DNA of 21,548 nt, from contig JAJZFQ010000241.1 in NCBI GenBank assembly GCA_021805275.1, positions 1-21,548 on the forward strand, read 5' to 3'. The notes under the pieces are model-generated. The model was not told the origin of the DNA, made no database searches, and saw nothing but the letters and a program-made list of their open reading frames with translations. The translations under genes and the position numbers were made by a program. Of the stretch, positions 14,240-21,548 are shown in pieces. The stretch's first letter is position 1, and each line of letters starts with the position of its first letter. The stretch comes from Pseudomonadota bacterium. Its GTDB lineage: Bacteria > Pseudomonadota > Gammaproteobacteria > Steroidobacterales > Steroidobacteraceae.

Positions 14240-14269
14240 TTGTCGGGCGGGGCGGGTGCCGCTTACAAT
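14240..14269 (+). promoter_or_regulatory. Candidate promoter of the Lrp-like gene
   Basis: TTGTCG (14240-14245), 18 bases, TACAAT (14264-14269): the -10 matches 5 of 6 and the -35 matches 4 of 6 of the sigma-70 consensus. It lies 15 bases outside the mobile cassette, so the insertion left the core promoter whole but replaced everything upstream. Confidence 0.4.
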
Positions 14270-14361
14270 CGAGCACGGCACGCCGCGCCAGCATCAACGG
14301 GTCAACGAGCCCACGGCGCGGCAAGCGTCACAGGAGGCGGATCTCGGCATCCGGGCACACG

Positions 14362-14634
14362 ATGGTCACCGCGATCATACTGATGAATGTCGAACCGTCC
14401 CGCACCGTCGAGGTGGCGCAGGCGCTGAGCGAGATGAACGGGGTGTCCGAGGTCTACTCGGTGGCGGGGCATTTCGATCTGGTCGCCATCGTTCGCGTCC
14501 GGGAAAACGAAATGCTGGCCGACCTGGTGGCGCAGCGCATCCGCACCCTCTCCGGCGTGACCCGGACCGAGACGCTCATCGCCTTTCGCGCCTTCTCGCG
14601 CCACGACCTCGAGAGCCTGTTCAGCCTCGATTGA
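14362..14634 (+). CDS. Stand-alone Lrp/AsnC ligand-binding domain protein
   Basis: This encodes 90 residues: TAIILMNVEPSRTVEVAQAL, then MNGVSEVYSVAGHFDLVAIV and VAQRIRTLSGVTRTETLIAF. This is the RAM (AsnC_trans_reg) alpha/beta fold that in full Lrp/AsnC regulators binds amino acids and builds octamers. The DNA-binding helix-turn-helix that normally comes first is absent, and the upstream sequence does not encode it in any frame. Stand-alone versions are a known type that bind amino acids or modify full-length Lrp proteins. The ATG at 14362 is the first good start. An AGGAGG lies ~25 bases upstream, too far to be ideal, so initiation may be weak. Confidence 0.85.
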   Translation: MVTAIILMNVEPSRTVEVAQALSEMNGVSEVYSVAGHFDLVAIVRVRENEMLADLVAQRIRTLSGVTRTETLIAFRAFSRHDLESLFSLD

Positions 14635-14646
14635 GTTCACCCGTGA

Positions 14647-14663
14647 GGCAGACGAGGTCTGCC
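14647..14663 (+). terminator. Short hairpin after the Lrp-like gene
   Basis: GGCAGAC (14647-14653) pairs perfectly with GTCTGCC (14657-14663) around a 3-base loop, 12 bases after the stop codon. No T-run follows, so termination is only a possibility. Confidence 0.3.
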
Positions 14664-17149
14664 GCCGCCGGCAGCCGTACCTGAACGCTCCTTCGTTCCG
14701 TCGCGGCCCGCCCAGGCCCGGGAAGGATTTGGGCCGCTCTGCACCATGATAGAAGGCATGCGGGCGCTTCAGTCTTCATTTGTTTGTCTTCAACGATTGG
14801 ATGGTGTTTGAGCGTCGCTCCGCTACGGCGGAACCGCTGGAGCGTCCGCAACGCGCCGGGAAAGCATTCGCAGCGTCGCGTCGCGCGACCCGTCCGGAGC
14901 GCAGTCGTGTTGTACGGCTCGGACGCCATCGCGGGCGCCGTGAACGGCATCCTGCGCAAAGGAGTACCAGGGCTTCAAGGTGAGCGCTGAGTCCGGTACG
15001 TCCGCGCGCGGCGACGGCACGATGGAGCACATTGGCTTCATCGGCGGACACGGCAGTCTCGCGGAAGACGGCTACAACTGGTACGTCTCGGGCGATTTCC
15101 GCCATCAGGACCAGATCCTGGCGCGCCATCGGCACGGACTCTGGGGCAACATTGATTACACGCCGTTCGGTGGAACGTTCGGAGGTGCCAACAACGTCGG
15201 ACAGGCGGCAGCGCTCGATCCGATCTTCGCCTATCCGCAGTCAGACACGGGCCATTTCATCAATCCGGCGAACGGTGCCATCGTCAACTACCTGCCGGGC
15301 TGTGATGCGCAGCCGCAGGCGCTCAATAAATGTCTGACCTTCGATCCGAATGTCCCGCTGCAGCCATCGACGACCCGCGTCGACCTGCTCGGTGAGTTCG
15401 CCAGGCCGCTGAGCGACCACTGGACCCTTGGCATCCAGGCGTTCTGGTTTGAGAGTTCCTCGCAGGAGACCACTGGGTATTCTGGCGGCCTCGGCAACGT
15501 CGCCGGAGTCAGCACCCTGGTGTTCGGGCCCGGAGCTCCCCTGGCCGTGGTTCCGGCCTCGGCACTGGTGACGCCGAACATCATCACGGTGCCGAGCACC
15601 AACCCGATGTACCCGAACTCGATGTGCCCAACGGCCACGGGGGCGTTTCGAGCCGGAGACCCGAGTTGGTGCGGAAGCCTGCTCGTCTTATTCGGCGCTG
15701 AACAACAGGTACGTCTTCGGCAGTTCCGGTGCCGCGCAACTGTTTGCGCCGACGAGAGAGTCGACGCCCTGGAGCGAGCTGGACCTCAGCGATATCCACG
15801 GGTAGCACAAGCGGTTCGATCTGCCCGGTGGGCCGCTGCAGCTGTCCGTCGGCGTGCAGTGGTACAAGAAGGTGCAGGACGAACATGCGCCGCCGGCCGC
15901 CCTCTCCGGTGCACAGTCCGAAAGCGGCGGTCCGATCTACGTGATTGGCACCGAGAAGGATGCCGCGGCATTTCTGGAGTTGGATGGCAAGCCGATCAAG
16001 CACTTCGAGGTGGACGCGGCGGGTCGCTTCGATCACTACCAGGGAGTGGGCTCGGCGTTCACGCCGAGTTTGGCGTGAAATACGACCCGTGGCACTGGAT
16101 CGCGCTGCGCGGCACGTGGGGTAAGGACTTCCGTGCACCGTCGGCCGCCGAGGGCGGCTCCTCGGGTGAGCTGTTCGGCGCTGGCGCCTGCACCGATCCG
16201 ACCCTCTGCCCGAACCCGAATGCCCACAGCAGCTCGAGCATCGTCACCGGACCGGGCGACTACTCGACGCAGTGCAGTCTCCAGATGACCGGATTCCAAG
16301 CCGCGAACCCCCATCTGCAGAACGTCAAGTTGACCAACTGGACGGCCGGCCTCGTGCTGCAGCCGCTGCGTGATGTGAGCCTGACGGGTGATTACTACAA
16401 CATCAAGGCGACCAACGACATCATCCCGGCGTTCGAGGCTGGCGGTCTGGGCAACTACAGCAGTATCCTGCGCGGCGCTCCGATCATCCAACCGTACTGT
16501 CCGGCGACTTATGCGGCAGGCTGCACCTCCGGTGAGCGGGTCAAACAGGTGACACCGGTCGGAACGAGTCTGGCGCTCTCGTAGCCGTATGTGAATGCGG
16601 GCGCTACGCGTACCACCGGCTTTGACATTGATATCCGTGCGCACTACGACGCGGGCTACTACGGCCGCTTCACGATGGATGCGACCTGGGCGCACCTGCT
16701 GACCTATCAGCGGACCGCCAATGGTCAGACCTACGAGCTGGCCGATACGCACGGCCCGTCGGGTGTCTCAGGTGACGCCGGCAGTCCGAAGGATCGGTCG
16801 AGCCTGCAGTGGAGTCGGCAGCGCGGCGCGCTCACCATCTCCCCGAGCGTGAACTTCGTCGGTCACTTCGACCTCACCGACCCGTCGTCGGGCATCCCGA
16901 CCTGCAATACCGCGATCGGATCCGACGCCCGCTTCCTGAACGGGGTGACCCCGCTGAACTCGCAGTTCTGCTCGGTCGGGTACTACCTGCAGACGGATAT
17001 CGACGGGGCCTACCAGATCAGCTCGCACCTGCACGTGCATGCGGCGGTGACCAACCTGTTCAACAAGGTCCCGCCGGTCGACATGCAGACCTACGGCGGC
17101 GGAACGTACTTCTACCCGTACGACCCGGCCTACGACCAGGGTGGCGCCG

Positions 17150-17154
17150 TGGGG
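17150..17154 (+). repeat. 5-bp target duplication, left copy
   Basis: TGGGG before the 245-bp insert is repeated at 17400-17404 after it. Removing the insert and one copy restores the receptor reading frame. Confidence 0.8.
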
Positions 17155-17399
17155 TGTTGGCGGGGATGAGGAACCGCGTAATTCTGGGGGTGAGAGGCGG
17201 GTTCCTGAAGGAGCGCCAGGAGCCGGCCGTGAGGTCGGCCCTGTGGGCCCACGACCGCAGCTAGACCCAGCGACAGTGGAATCAAGAAGTTGTTTGGCGA
17301 GTGCAAGAGACAGATCCGCGGAACAAGCAAGTGCTATGCCAGAAAATCGCGAAAACGCGTCGATCACCAGAAAGAGGCGGATTTCGATCCCCGTCAACA
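17155..17399. mobile_element. 245-bp IS remnant with both ends (MITE-like)
   Basis: The insert starts TGTTGGCGGGGAT and its other end, read in reverse complement, starts TGTTGACGGGGAT: 12 of the first 13 bases match, and similarity (ACCGC/TCCGC, TTCTGG) goes on to ~33 bases. It is flanked by a perfect 5-bp direct repeat. It is too short for a transposase, and no transposase fragment can be identified with confidence. TGT...ACA ends and a 4-8 bp duplication agree with IS21-family elements, though IS481 is another possibility. It is probably an internal deletion derivative that jumped with help from a full copy. It interrupts the TonB receptor pseudogene 12 codons from its natural stop. Confidence 0.75.
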
Positions 17400-17404
17400 T
17401 GGGG
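17400..17404 (+). repeat. 5-bp target duplication, right copy
   Basis: TGGGG directly follows the insert and continues into CGCTCCTTCACG, the rest of the receptor C-terminus. Confidence 0.8.
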
Positions 17405-17469
17405 CGCTCCTTCACGTTGGGTGCGACCTATAGCGACTGACAAAAATACTCGGGGCATGACCTCGAAGC

Positions 17470-17504
17470 GGTTGCGGCGCGACCGAGGCGGTTGCGCCGC
17501 AACC
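17470..17504. other. Perfect 11-bp inverted repeat
   Basis: GGTTGCGGCGC (17470-17480) and GCGCCGCAACC (17494-17504) pair fully around a 13-base loop. It lies 30 bases after the receptor pseudogene stop and 11 bases before the intrinsic terminator. It could be part of a tandem termination signal, a 3'-end RNA structure or a REP-like repeat. Confidence 0.5.
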
Positions 17505-17514
17505 CCTGAATACA

Positions 17515-17537
17515 GCCCCGAAAGGGGCCGTTTTTTT
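17515..17537 (+). terminator. Intrinsic terminator after the TonB receptor pseudogene
   Basis: GCCCC (17515-17519), loop GAAA, GGGGC (17524-17528), two bases, then seven T (17531-17537). The stable GAAA tetraloop and T-run make it the only textbook Rho-independent terminator I see in the window. It acts on the plus strand and would have served the receptor gene. Confidence 0.85.
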
Positions 17538-17628
17538 GGGGTGCGCACGCCGCAGTGCCCGGGTGCGAGCGGCGCACAGCAGGGCCGTTCCGGCGCCGCG
17601 TTTGCGCTGTGGGCGGCCCTCGGGGGGC

Positions 17629-18723
17629 TCAGCGCGCCGCCGGTTCCGCCGCGATGACCCGGTTGCGGCCGGCGTCCTTGGCGCGATACAGGGCGAAGTC
17701 GGCGTCCTGGATGAGCAGTTCCGCCGTGCAGCGCGGATGCGATGCCGAGCGGGTGGCGATGCCGATGCTGATCGTCAGGTCGCGACGGCCCCAGCGGGCG
17801 GCTTGAACCTCTGCGCGCACACGCTCCGCAAGTGCATGCGCGCCCTCACCGTCCGTCGCGGGCAGGATGACCACGAACTCCTCCCCGCCATAGCGCGCGA
17901 CGATGTCCGACTCCCGGACCGCAGCCCGGATGATCTGCGCCAGCTGGCGCAGTGCATCATCACCCACCTGGTGCCCGAAATTGTCGTTGAACGATTTGAA
18001 GTGATCGGCATCGATGAGCAGCAGTGACAACCCTTCCTGTGTGCGCTGGCTGCGGGCGACCGCCTGGTTCAGCTGCTGGGAGAGGGCGAGACGGTTGTAG
18101 AGGCCGGTGAGCGGATCGGTGATGGCCTGGGTGTGCAATTGCATGTTCAGGTGGCGCAGCCGGCTCTGGTGCTCCTCGAGCTCGTGCTGATAGGTCCGGG
18201 CGGACTCCAGTGCCTCCTGCAGCGCCCGGTGCATCGAGCGCAGCTTCAGCTGGACGGCGGTCTGGCGGGCGAGGGCCTGCAGAGCCGCGCGCTGGCGCGG
18301 CTCGAGCTGCCGCGGTCGCTGATCCAGAACGCACAGTGTGCCGAGCGCATGGCCCTCGTCGGTGACGAGCGGGGCGCCGGCATAGAAGCGGATCCGCGGC
18401 CCCTCGAGCACGAGGGGGTTGTCGGCAAAGCGTTCATCCGCGGCGGTGTCCGGCACTTCCATGATCTGGTCAGGGACGAGAATGGCATGCGCACAGAACG
18501 CCAGCCCGCGCGCCGTCTGCTCGAGCACCGTACCGAAGTGCGACTTGAACCACTGCCGGTCGGCGTCGATCAGGCTGATGAACGACAGCGGCGCATCGCA
18601 CAGAGTCGCCGCGAGCAGCGTCAGATCGTCGAACGCCTGCTCGGGGACGGAGTCGAGAATTTCCAGGAATCGCAGCGACTTGAGACGCTCGACCTCGTTG
18701 TCCGGAACCGCCGCGCTCTTCAT
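17629..18723 (-). CDS. GAF-GGDEF diguanylate cyclase
   Basis: This encodes 364 residues. The N-terminal GAF domain (~8-160) has the familiar layout RLKSLRFLEILDSVPEQAFDDL, VSLID-like ISLIDADRQWFKSHFG, ARGLAFCAHAIL and IRFYAGAPLV. A helical linker (~160-200) leads to the GGDEF domain (~200-360), starting DPLTGLYNR, with metal/substrate residues in LLLIDADHFKSFNDNFGH and the active site GGEEF at 279-283. The inhibitory site RxxD (RESD, 270-273) lies exactly five residues before it, so feedback inhibition by cyclic-di-GMP is expected. It makes c-di-GMP from two GTP in the cytoplasm under control of the GAF ligand. The ATG at 18723 has a GGTGAG very close to it; no better in-frame start is visible. 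It lies 193 bases downstream of the MHYT-GGDEF-EAL gene on the same strand. Confidence 0.9.
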   Translation of the reverse strand: MKSAAVPDNEVERLKSLRFLEILDSVPEQAFDDLTLLAATLCDAPLSFISLIDADRQWFKSHFGTVLEQTARGLAFCAHAILVPDQIMEVPDTAADERFADNPLVLEGPRIRFYAGAPLVTDEGHALGTLCVLDQRPRQLEPRQRAALQALARQTAVQLKLRSMHRALQEALESARTYQHELEEHQSRLRHLNMQLHTQAITDPLTGLYNRLALSQQLNQAVARSQRTQEGLSLLLIDADHFKSFNDNFGHQVGDDALRQLAQIIRAAVRESDIVARYGGEEFVVILPATDGEGAHALAERVRAEVQAARWGRRDLTISIGIATRSASHPRCTAELLIQDADFALYRAKDAGRNRVIAAEPAAR

Positions 18724-18916
18724 CTCACCGTGGCCGATTCGCGCATGGGAGGAATCCTCGTGCCAGACACTCGCAGGATGCCAGCAAAGGCACCGGCATG
18801 CACGACAGTGTTGCCGCAGACCGACGACTGGAGCAGTGACCGGTGCCCAGCGGTTAGACCACCCGCCCGCCCGTCGGGTTCGACCGCGGTGGCGAGCCAC
18901 CCCTTTCGGACTACGG

Positions 18917-21079
18917 TCAGTCGTCGTTCGAGGCGAGCAGCAGCCCGCCCCAGGCCGGGCGGCGCAGTCGGGCGCTGGTGGCGGTGCAGTCGACGGCGCT
19001 GAGGGCGGCGTGGGCACGAAGCTTCGGCTCGATCTCGGCAGCACTCGCCGGCCGGGCGAACAGATAGCCTTGATATTGATCGCAGCCGAGCGCGGCGAGA
19101 CGGGCCAGCTGCAGCGGTGTCTCGACCCCTTCGGCAATGACCTTCATGTGCAGGCTGTGCGAGAGGGAGATGATGGCGTGCACAATCAGTCCGGTTTGCG
19201 GGTCGTCGTTCATCTCGCGCACGAAGCTGGCATCGATCTTGAGCCGGTCGATCGGGAAGCGGCGCAAATAACTCATGTTCGAGTAGCCGGTGCCGAAGTC
19301 ATCCACCGACACCAGCACCCCCATGTGGCTCAGCTGCTCGAGGATCGCCACGGAGGACTGCGCGTCGGTCATGACCGCGCTCTCGGTGATTTCCAGCTCG
19401 AGCAGCCTCGGCGCCAGGTGGTGTGCATCGAGCGCTGCGGCGATGGTTTGCTGCAGACCGCTCTCTCGAAACTGCAGCGCCGAGAGATTCACCGCCACGC
19501 ACACCGTCAGCCCGTCGTTCTGCCACCGGCGAGCCTGCCGGCAGGCCTCCTGCAGGACCCAGGCGCCGATGGGCAGAATGAGGCCGGTTTCCTCGGCGAT
19601 CGGAATGAAGGTGAGGGGCGGGATGTAACCGCGTTCCGGGTGCCGCCAGCGCAGCAGCGCCTCGACGCTGCTCACGCGCCCGCTGGCGACGTCGACGCGC
19701 GGCTGGTAATGCAGCTCGAACTGGCCGCGCTCGAGCGCACGGTGCAGGTCGCTCTCCAGGCGCAGACGCTCCTGCGTGAAACCGTTCATGTCCGCGGCGA
19801 AGCACTGCCAGGTCCGCCCGCCTCGCCGTTTCGCGCTGTACATCGCCTCGTCCGCATGCGCCAGCAACGTCTCCTGCGCATCGGCGTCGCCGGGGTGCAG
19901 ACTGATGCCGATGCTGGTGGAGACCAGGACTTCGAGCGTCTCGAGGCGCAGCGGCTTGCTGAGCGCCGCGATGATGCTCTCGGCGACCTGGCCGGCCTCG
20001 GCGGGGCTGCGAACGTGGCGGGCGAGGACCAGAAATTCATCCCCGCTCATACGGGCGACCGTGTCATCCGAGCGAACCGCAGCGCGCAGCCGGCGGGCCA
20101 CCTCGCGCAGCAGTTCGTCGCCGACGCTGTGGCCGAGCGAATCGTTGATCAGTTTGAAGCGGTCGAGGTCGAGGGCGAGAACGGCGAACGGCCCGAAGCC
20201 GGCGCGCGCATCCGTCAAGGCCGCGCCGAGGCGCTCGAGGAAGGCGGTGCGGTTCGGCAGCCCGGTCAGCGCATCGTGCAGTGCCTGGTGGCGCAGTTGC
20301 GCATTGATCTGGCGCAGCCGACCCGCGTGCGCCCGAGCCCGCGACGCCAGCTCCGTGGTGTACAGGTCGCTGATCAGCGTGCAGGCGAGGACGCTGCCGG
20401 CGGCCAGCGCGATCGTGGCGGCGCACCAGAAGCTATTGAGGACCAGTCCACCGTGGCTGACGGCACCGGGGGCGAAGTGGGCGGCGGCCATGCCGAGGTA
20501 ATGTGTACCGCTGATGCCCAGACCCATCAACACGGCCCCGCCGAGGCGCGCCAGTGGATGTGCGCTCTGCTCCCGCCGCAGCGGGAATGTCAGGCGCAGC
20601 GCGAGACCCGAGGCAAGAACACCGAAGACGATCGACGCGACGACGAGCACGGGCCGGTAGTGAATCGCCGGGGTGATGTCGATGGCGGCCATGCCGAGGT
20701 AGTGCATCGCGCCGATGCCACCGCCCATCACCAGAGCGCCGAAGCTGAGCCGGCGGGGATTCAGCTGCCCGGTGGCCGTGATGCGGATCGCGCCCCAGGA
20801 GGTCAGGATGGCCACCAGCAGCGACAGCAGCGTCACGGCGACGCTGTAGTGCAGCTGAATCGGCATCGCGATGGCGAGCATGCCGATGAAGTGCATCGAC
20901 CAGATGCCGATGCCGAGCACGATGGCGCCGCCGAACGTCCAGAATCGGCGCAGCGGCCGCCCCTCATCCGCCACGCGCGCGGCGAGTCGAAACGCGGTAT
21001 ACGAGACGAAAACGGCGATCGCGATCGACAGCGCGACCAGCCAGCCGTCGAACGTGGGGTGCATGGCAACCGATTTCAT
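18917..21079 (-). CDS. MHYT-GGDEF-EAL cyclic-di-GMP protein
   Basis: This encodes 720 residues. The N-terminal ~240 residues form a seven-helix membrane sensor with three MHYT motifs (SMHFIGM at 61-67, AMHYLGM at 124-130, GTHYLGM at 191-197), a domain proposed to bind copper and sense O2, CO or NO. A GGDEF domain follows (~266-430) with DALTGLPNR; its active site reads SGDEF (345-349) in place of GGDEF, and the inhibitory RSDD (336-339) is kept. The EAL domain (~437-690) has EALLRW (473-478), NLSALQF, ELEITE (561-566), DDFGTGYS (593-600), LKID (613-616) and AEGVE (649-653). Phosphodiesterase activity is therefore expected, while cyclase activity is doubtful. The ATG at 21079 has AGGA ~9 bases upstream. 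Confidence 0.92.
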   Translation of the reverse strand: MKSVAMHPTFDGWLVALSIAIAVFVSYTAFRLAARVADEGRPLRRFWTFGGAIVLGIGIWSMHFIGMLAIAMPIQLHYSVAVTLLSLLVAILTSWGAIRITATGQLNPRRLSFGALVMGGGIGAMHYLGMAAIDITPAIHYRPVLVVASIVFGVLASGLALRLTFPLRREQSAHPLARLGGAVLMGLGISGTHYLGMAAAHFAPGAVSHGGLVLNSFWCAATIALAAGSVLACTLISDLYTTELASRARAHAGRLRQINAQLRHQALHDALTGLPNRTAFLERLGAALTDARAGFGPFAVLALDLDRFKLINDSLGHSVGDELLREVARRLRAAVRSDDTVARMSGDEFLVLARHVRSPAEAGQVAESIIAALSKPLRLETLEVLVSTSIGISLHPGDADAQETLLAHADEAMYSAKRRGGRTWQCFAADMNGFTQERLRLESDLHRALERGQFELHYQPRVDVASGRVSSVEALLRWRHPERGYIPPLTFIPIAEETGLILPIGAWVLQEACRQARRWQNDGLTVCVAVNLSALQFRESGLQQTIAAALDAHHLAPRLLELEITESAVMTDAQSSVAILEQLSHMGVLVSVDDFGTGYSNMSYLRRFPIDRLKIDASFVREMNDDPQTGLIVHAIISLSHSLHMKVIAEGVETPLQLARLAALGCDQYQGYLFARPASAAEIEPKLRAHAALSAVDCTATSARLRRPAWGGLLLASNDD

Positions 21080-21316
21080 GCGCGCATCCTAACGACGGCC
21101 TGCCGGTGCGACGTGACTCGCGTCGCAGCTGTGCGCAGGCAGCGTGGCGCTGCCGCGGCGTCCGCGTGGCGGCCTAACTCGTTCATTCACCGAAGTTTTT
21201 TTGCGATTTGTCACAGATGGGGGCGGTCCGCATACGTACAAATCCCAGTCCCCGCTGCCTGCGTGGGCCTGTGCGCGCCGGTCTGACTAGGACATTTGCG
21301 GCCGCCGGCGCAAGAC

Positions 21317-21345
21317 TTGTTGTGGGGCGGCCGATTGCGCATAGT
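21317..21345 (+). promoter_or_regulatory. Candidate promoter of tex
   Basis: TTGTTG (21317-21322), 17 bases, CATAGT (21340-21345): a moderate sigma-70 match with ideal spacing, giving a leader of ~28 bases before the tex ATG. The rest of the 300-base gap (21080-21379) between the divergent MHYT and tex genes shows no gene. Confidence 0.35.
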
Positions 21346-21379
21346 GCGGCCTCCTTCGGCCGATTCCTCCCCACCGCTG

Positions 21380-21548
21380 ATGCTGTCCATCGAATCCCGT
21401 ATCGCCGCGGAGCTCGCGGTCCGTCCGCCGCAGGTCCTCGCGGCCGTAGCGCTGCTCGACGGCGGCGCCACCGTCCCGTTCGTCGCCCGCTACCGCAAGG
21501 AGGCCACCGGCGGCCTCGATGATGCCCAGCTGCGCACGCTGCAGGAGC
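21380..21548 (+). CDS. tex: Tex, S1 RNA-binding transcription accessory protein, N-terminal part
   Basis: Only the first 56 codons are inside the window; the gene runs off the right edge. The sequence [20 protein letters not shown], then [20 protein letters not shown] and [12 protein letters not shown] is the highly conserved beginning of Tex, with the RYRKE-TGGLD motif. Full Tex proteins are ~750-800 residues with a helix-turn-helix, a YqgF-like nuclease fold, HhH motifs and a C-terminal S1 domain. They bind nucleic acids and influence transcription. The ATG at 21380 fits the known start position, though no strong Shine-Dalgarno precedes it. Confidence 0.93.
   Translation, partial: MLSIESRIAAELAVRPPQVLAAVALLDGGATVPFVARYRKEATGGLDDAQLRTLQE

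Larger units (their letters stand above)
14898..17440 (+). pseudogene. TonB-dependent receptor, decayed and interrupted
   Basis: This is an outer-membrane receptor gene with many lesions. The signal peptide, TonB box and most of the plug are gone; homology begins at VLYGSDAIAGAVNGILRK. One extra G near 14961 shifts the frame to EYQGFKVSAESGTSARGDGT, which runs through barrel sequence (WYVSGDFRHQDQILARHRHG) to ~15680. A second shift continues as SYSALNNRYVFGSSGAAQLF with a TAG at 15803-15805. A third near 16065 returns to FGVKYDPWHWIALRGTWGKD. A further TAG is at 16582-16584, followed by C-terminal barrel (TNLFNKVPPVDMQTYGGGTY). A 245-bp IS remnant splits the last strand; without it the frame reads GGAVGRSFTLGATYSD and stops at 17438-17440. 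The ending with Asp rather than Phe is also unusual. The gene cannot make a working receptor. Confidence 0.88.

Noticed and set aside
17282..17415. A minus-strand stretch reading LFLVIDAFSRF inside the 245-bp remnant, like a transposase rve motif
   Set aside because: The frame lies at the element end and has no further integrase residues; the likeness is too short and may be chance.
18888..18901. GGTGGC-GA-GCCACC hairpin after the MHYT gene
   Set aside because: The loop is too small for the full stem and no T-run follows on the minus strand, so I do not call a terminator.
18419..21286. A 955-codon open frame on the plus strand, antisense to the MHYT-GGDEF-EAL and cyclase genes
   Set aside because: Its product is Arg/Ala/Gln/His-rich without domains, while the opposite strand encodes complete conserved proteins. 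Long antisense frames are normal in GC-rich DNA.

Overview
This is a high-GC bacterial window whose gene content fits a gammaproteobacterium. The markers are a CbpA/CbpM pair, a zinc-binding thioredoxin 2, TonB-dependent receptor sequence, Tex, MHYT-GGDEF-EAL signalling, and promoters that resemble the gammaproteobacterial heat-shock consensus. The Xanthomonadales/Nevskiales/Steroidobacter side of the group is my best guess, but that placement is inference from gene content only.

Left part (1-6200). It opens with the C-terminal end of a sodium:solute symporter and a tiny two-helix membrane protein. Next come a broken AraC-type regulator, a stand-alone PAS protein, and the chaperone pair cbpA-cbpM. 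These are divergent from trxC, and the 122-bp gap between cbpA and trxC holds two back-to-back promoters of heat-shock (sigma-32) type. A two-gene ABC-2 exporter (ATPase and permease overlapping by four bases) and a CPBP-type intramembrane protease follow.

Middle part (6200-12750). A 1061-residue secreted Asp-box (BNR) beta-propeller protein lies on the minus strand. Facing it on the plus strand are a damaged retropepsin-like aspartyl protease, an EthD-like small protein and a PrnB-like (DUF1864) protein.

Mobile and decaying part (12750-17540). A 1177-bp cassette is bounded by 23-bp terminal inverted repeats and flanked by a perfect 8-bp direct repeat. It holds no transposase, only a small membrane protein gene and an XRE regulator gene, with two matching palindromes upstream that are probably the regulator's operators. 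Next comes a stand-alone Lrp/AsnC ligand-binding domain protein. After it lies a TonB-dependent receptor pseudogene with a lost N-terminus, three frameshifts and two stops. It is also interrupted by a 245-bp IS remnant with its own inverted repeats and a 5-bp target duplication; removing this insert restores the receptor C-terminus exactly. A clean intrinsic terminator closes the region.

Right part (17600-21548). Two cyclic-di-GMP genes lie in tandem on the minus strand, encoding a GAF-GGDEF cyclase and an MHYT-GGDEF-EAL protein. The N-terminus of Tex runs off the plus-strand end. The strongest candidates for something undescribed are the transposase-less regulator/membrane-protein cassette and the paired heat-shock promoters between cbpA and trxC. 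I saw no tRNA, rRNA or CRISPR array.
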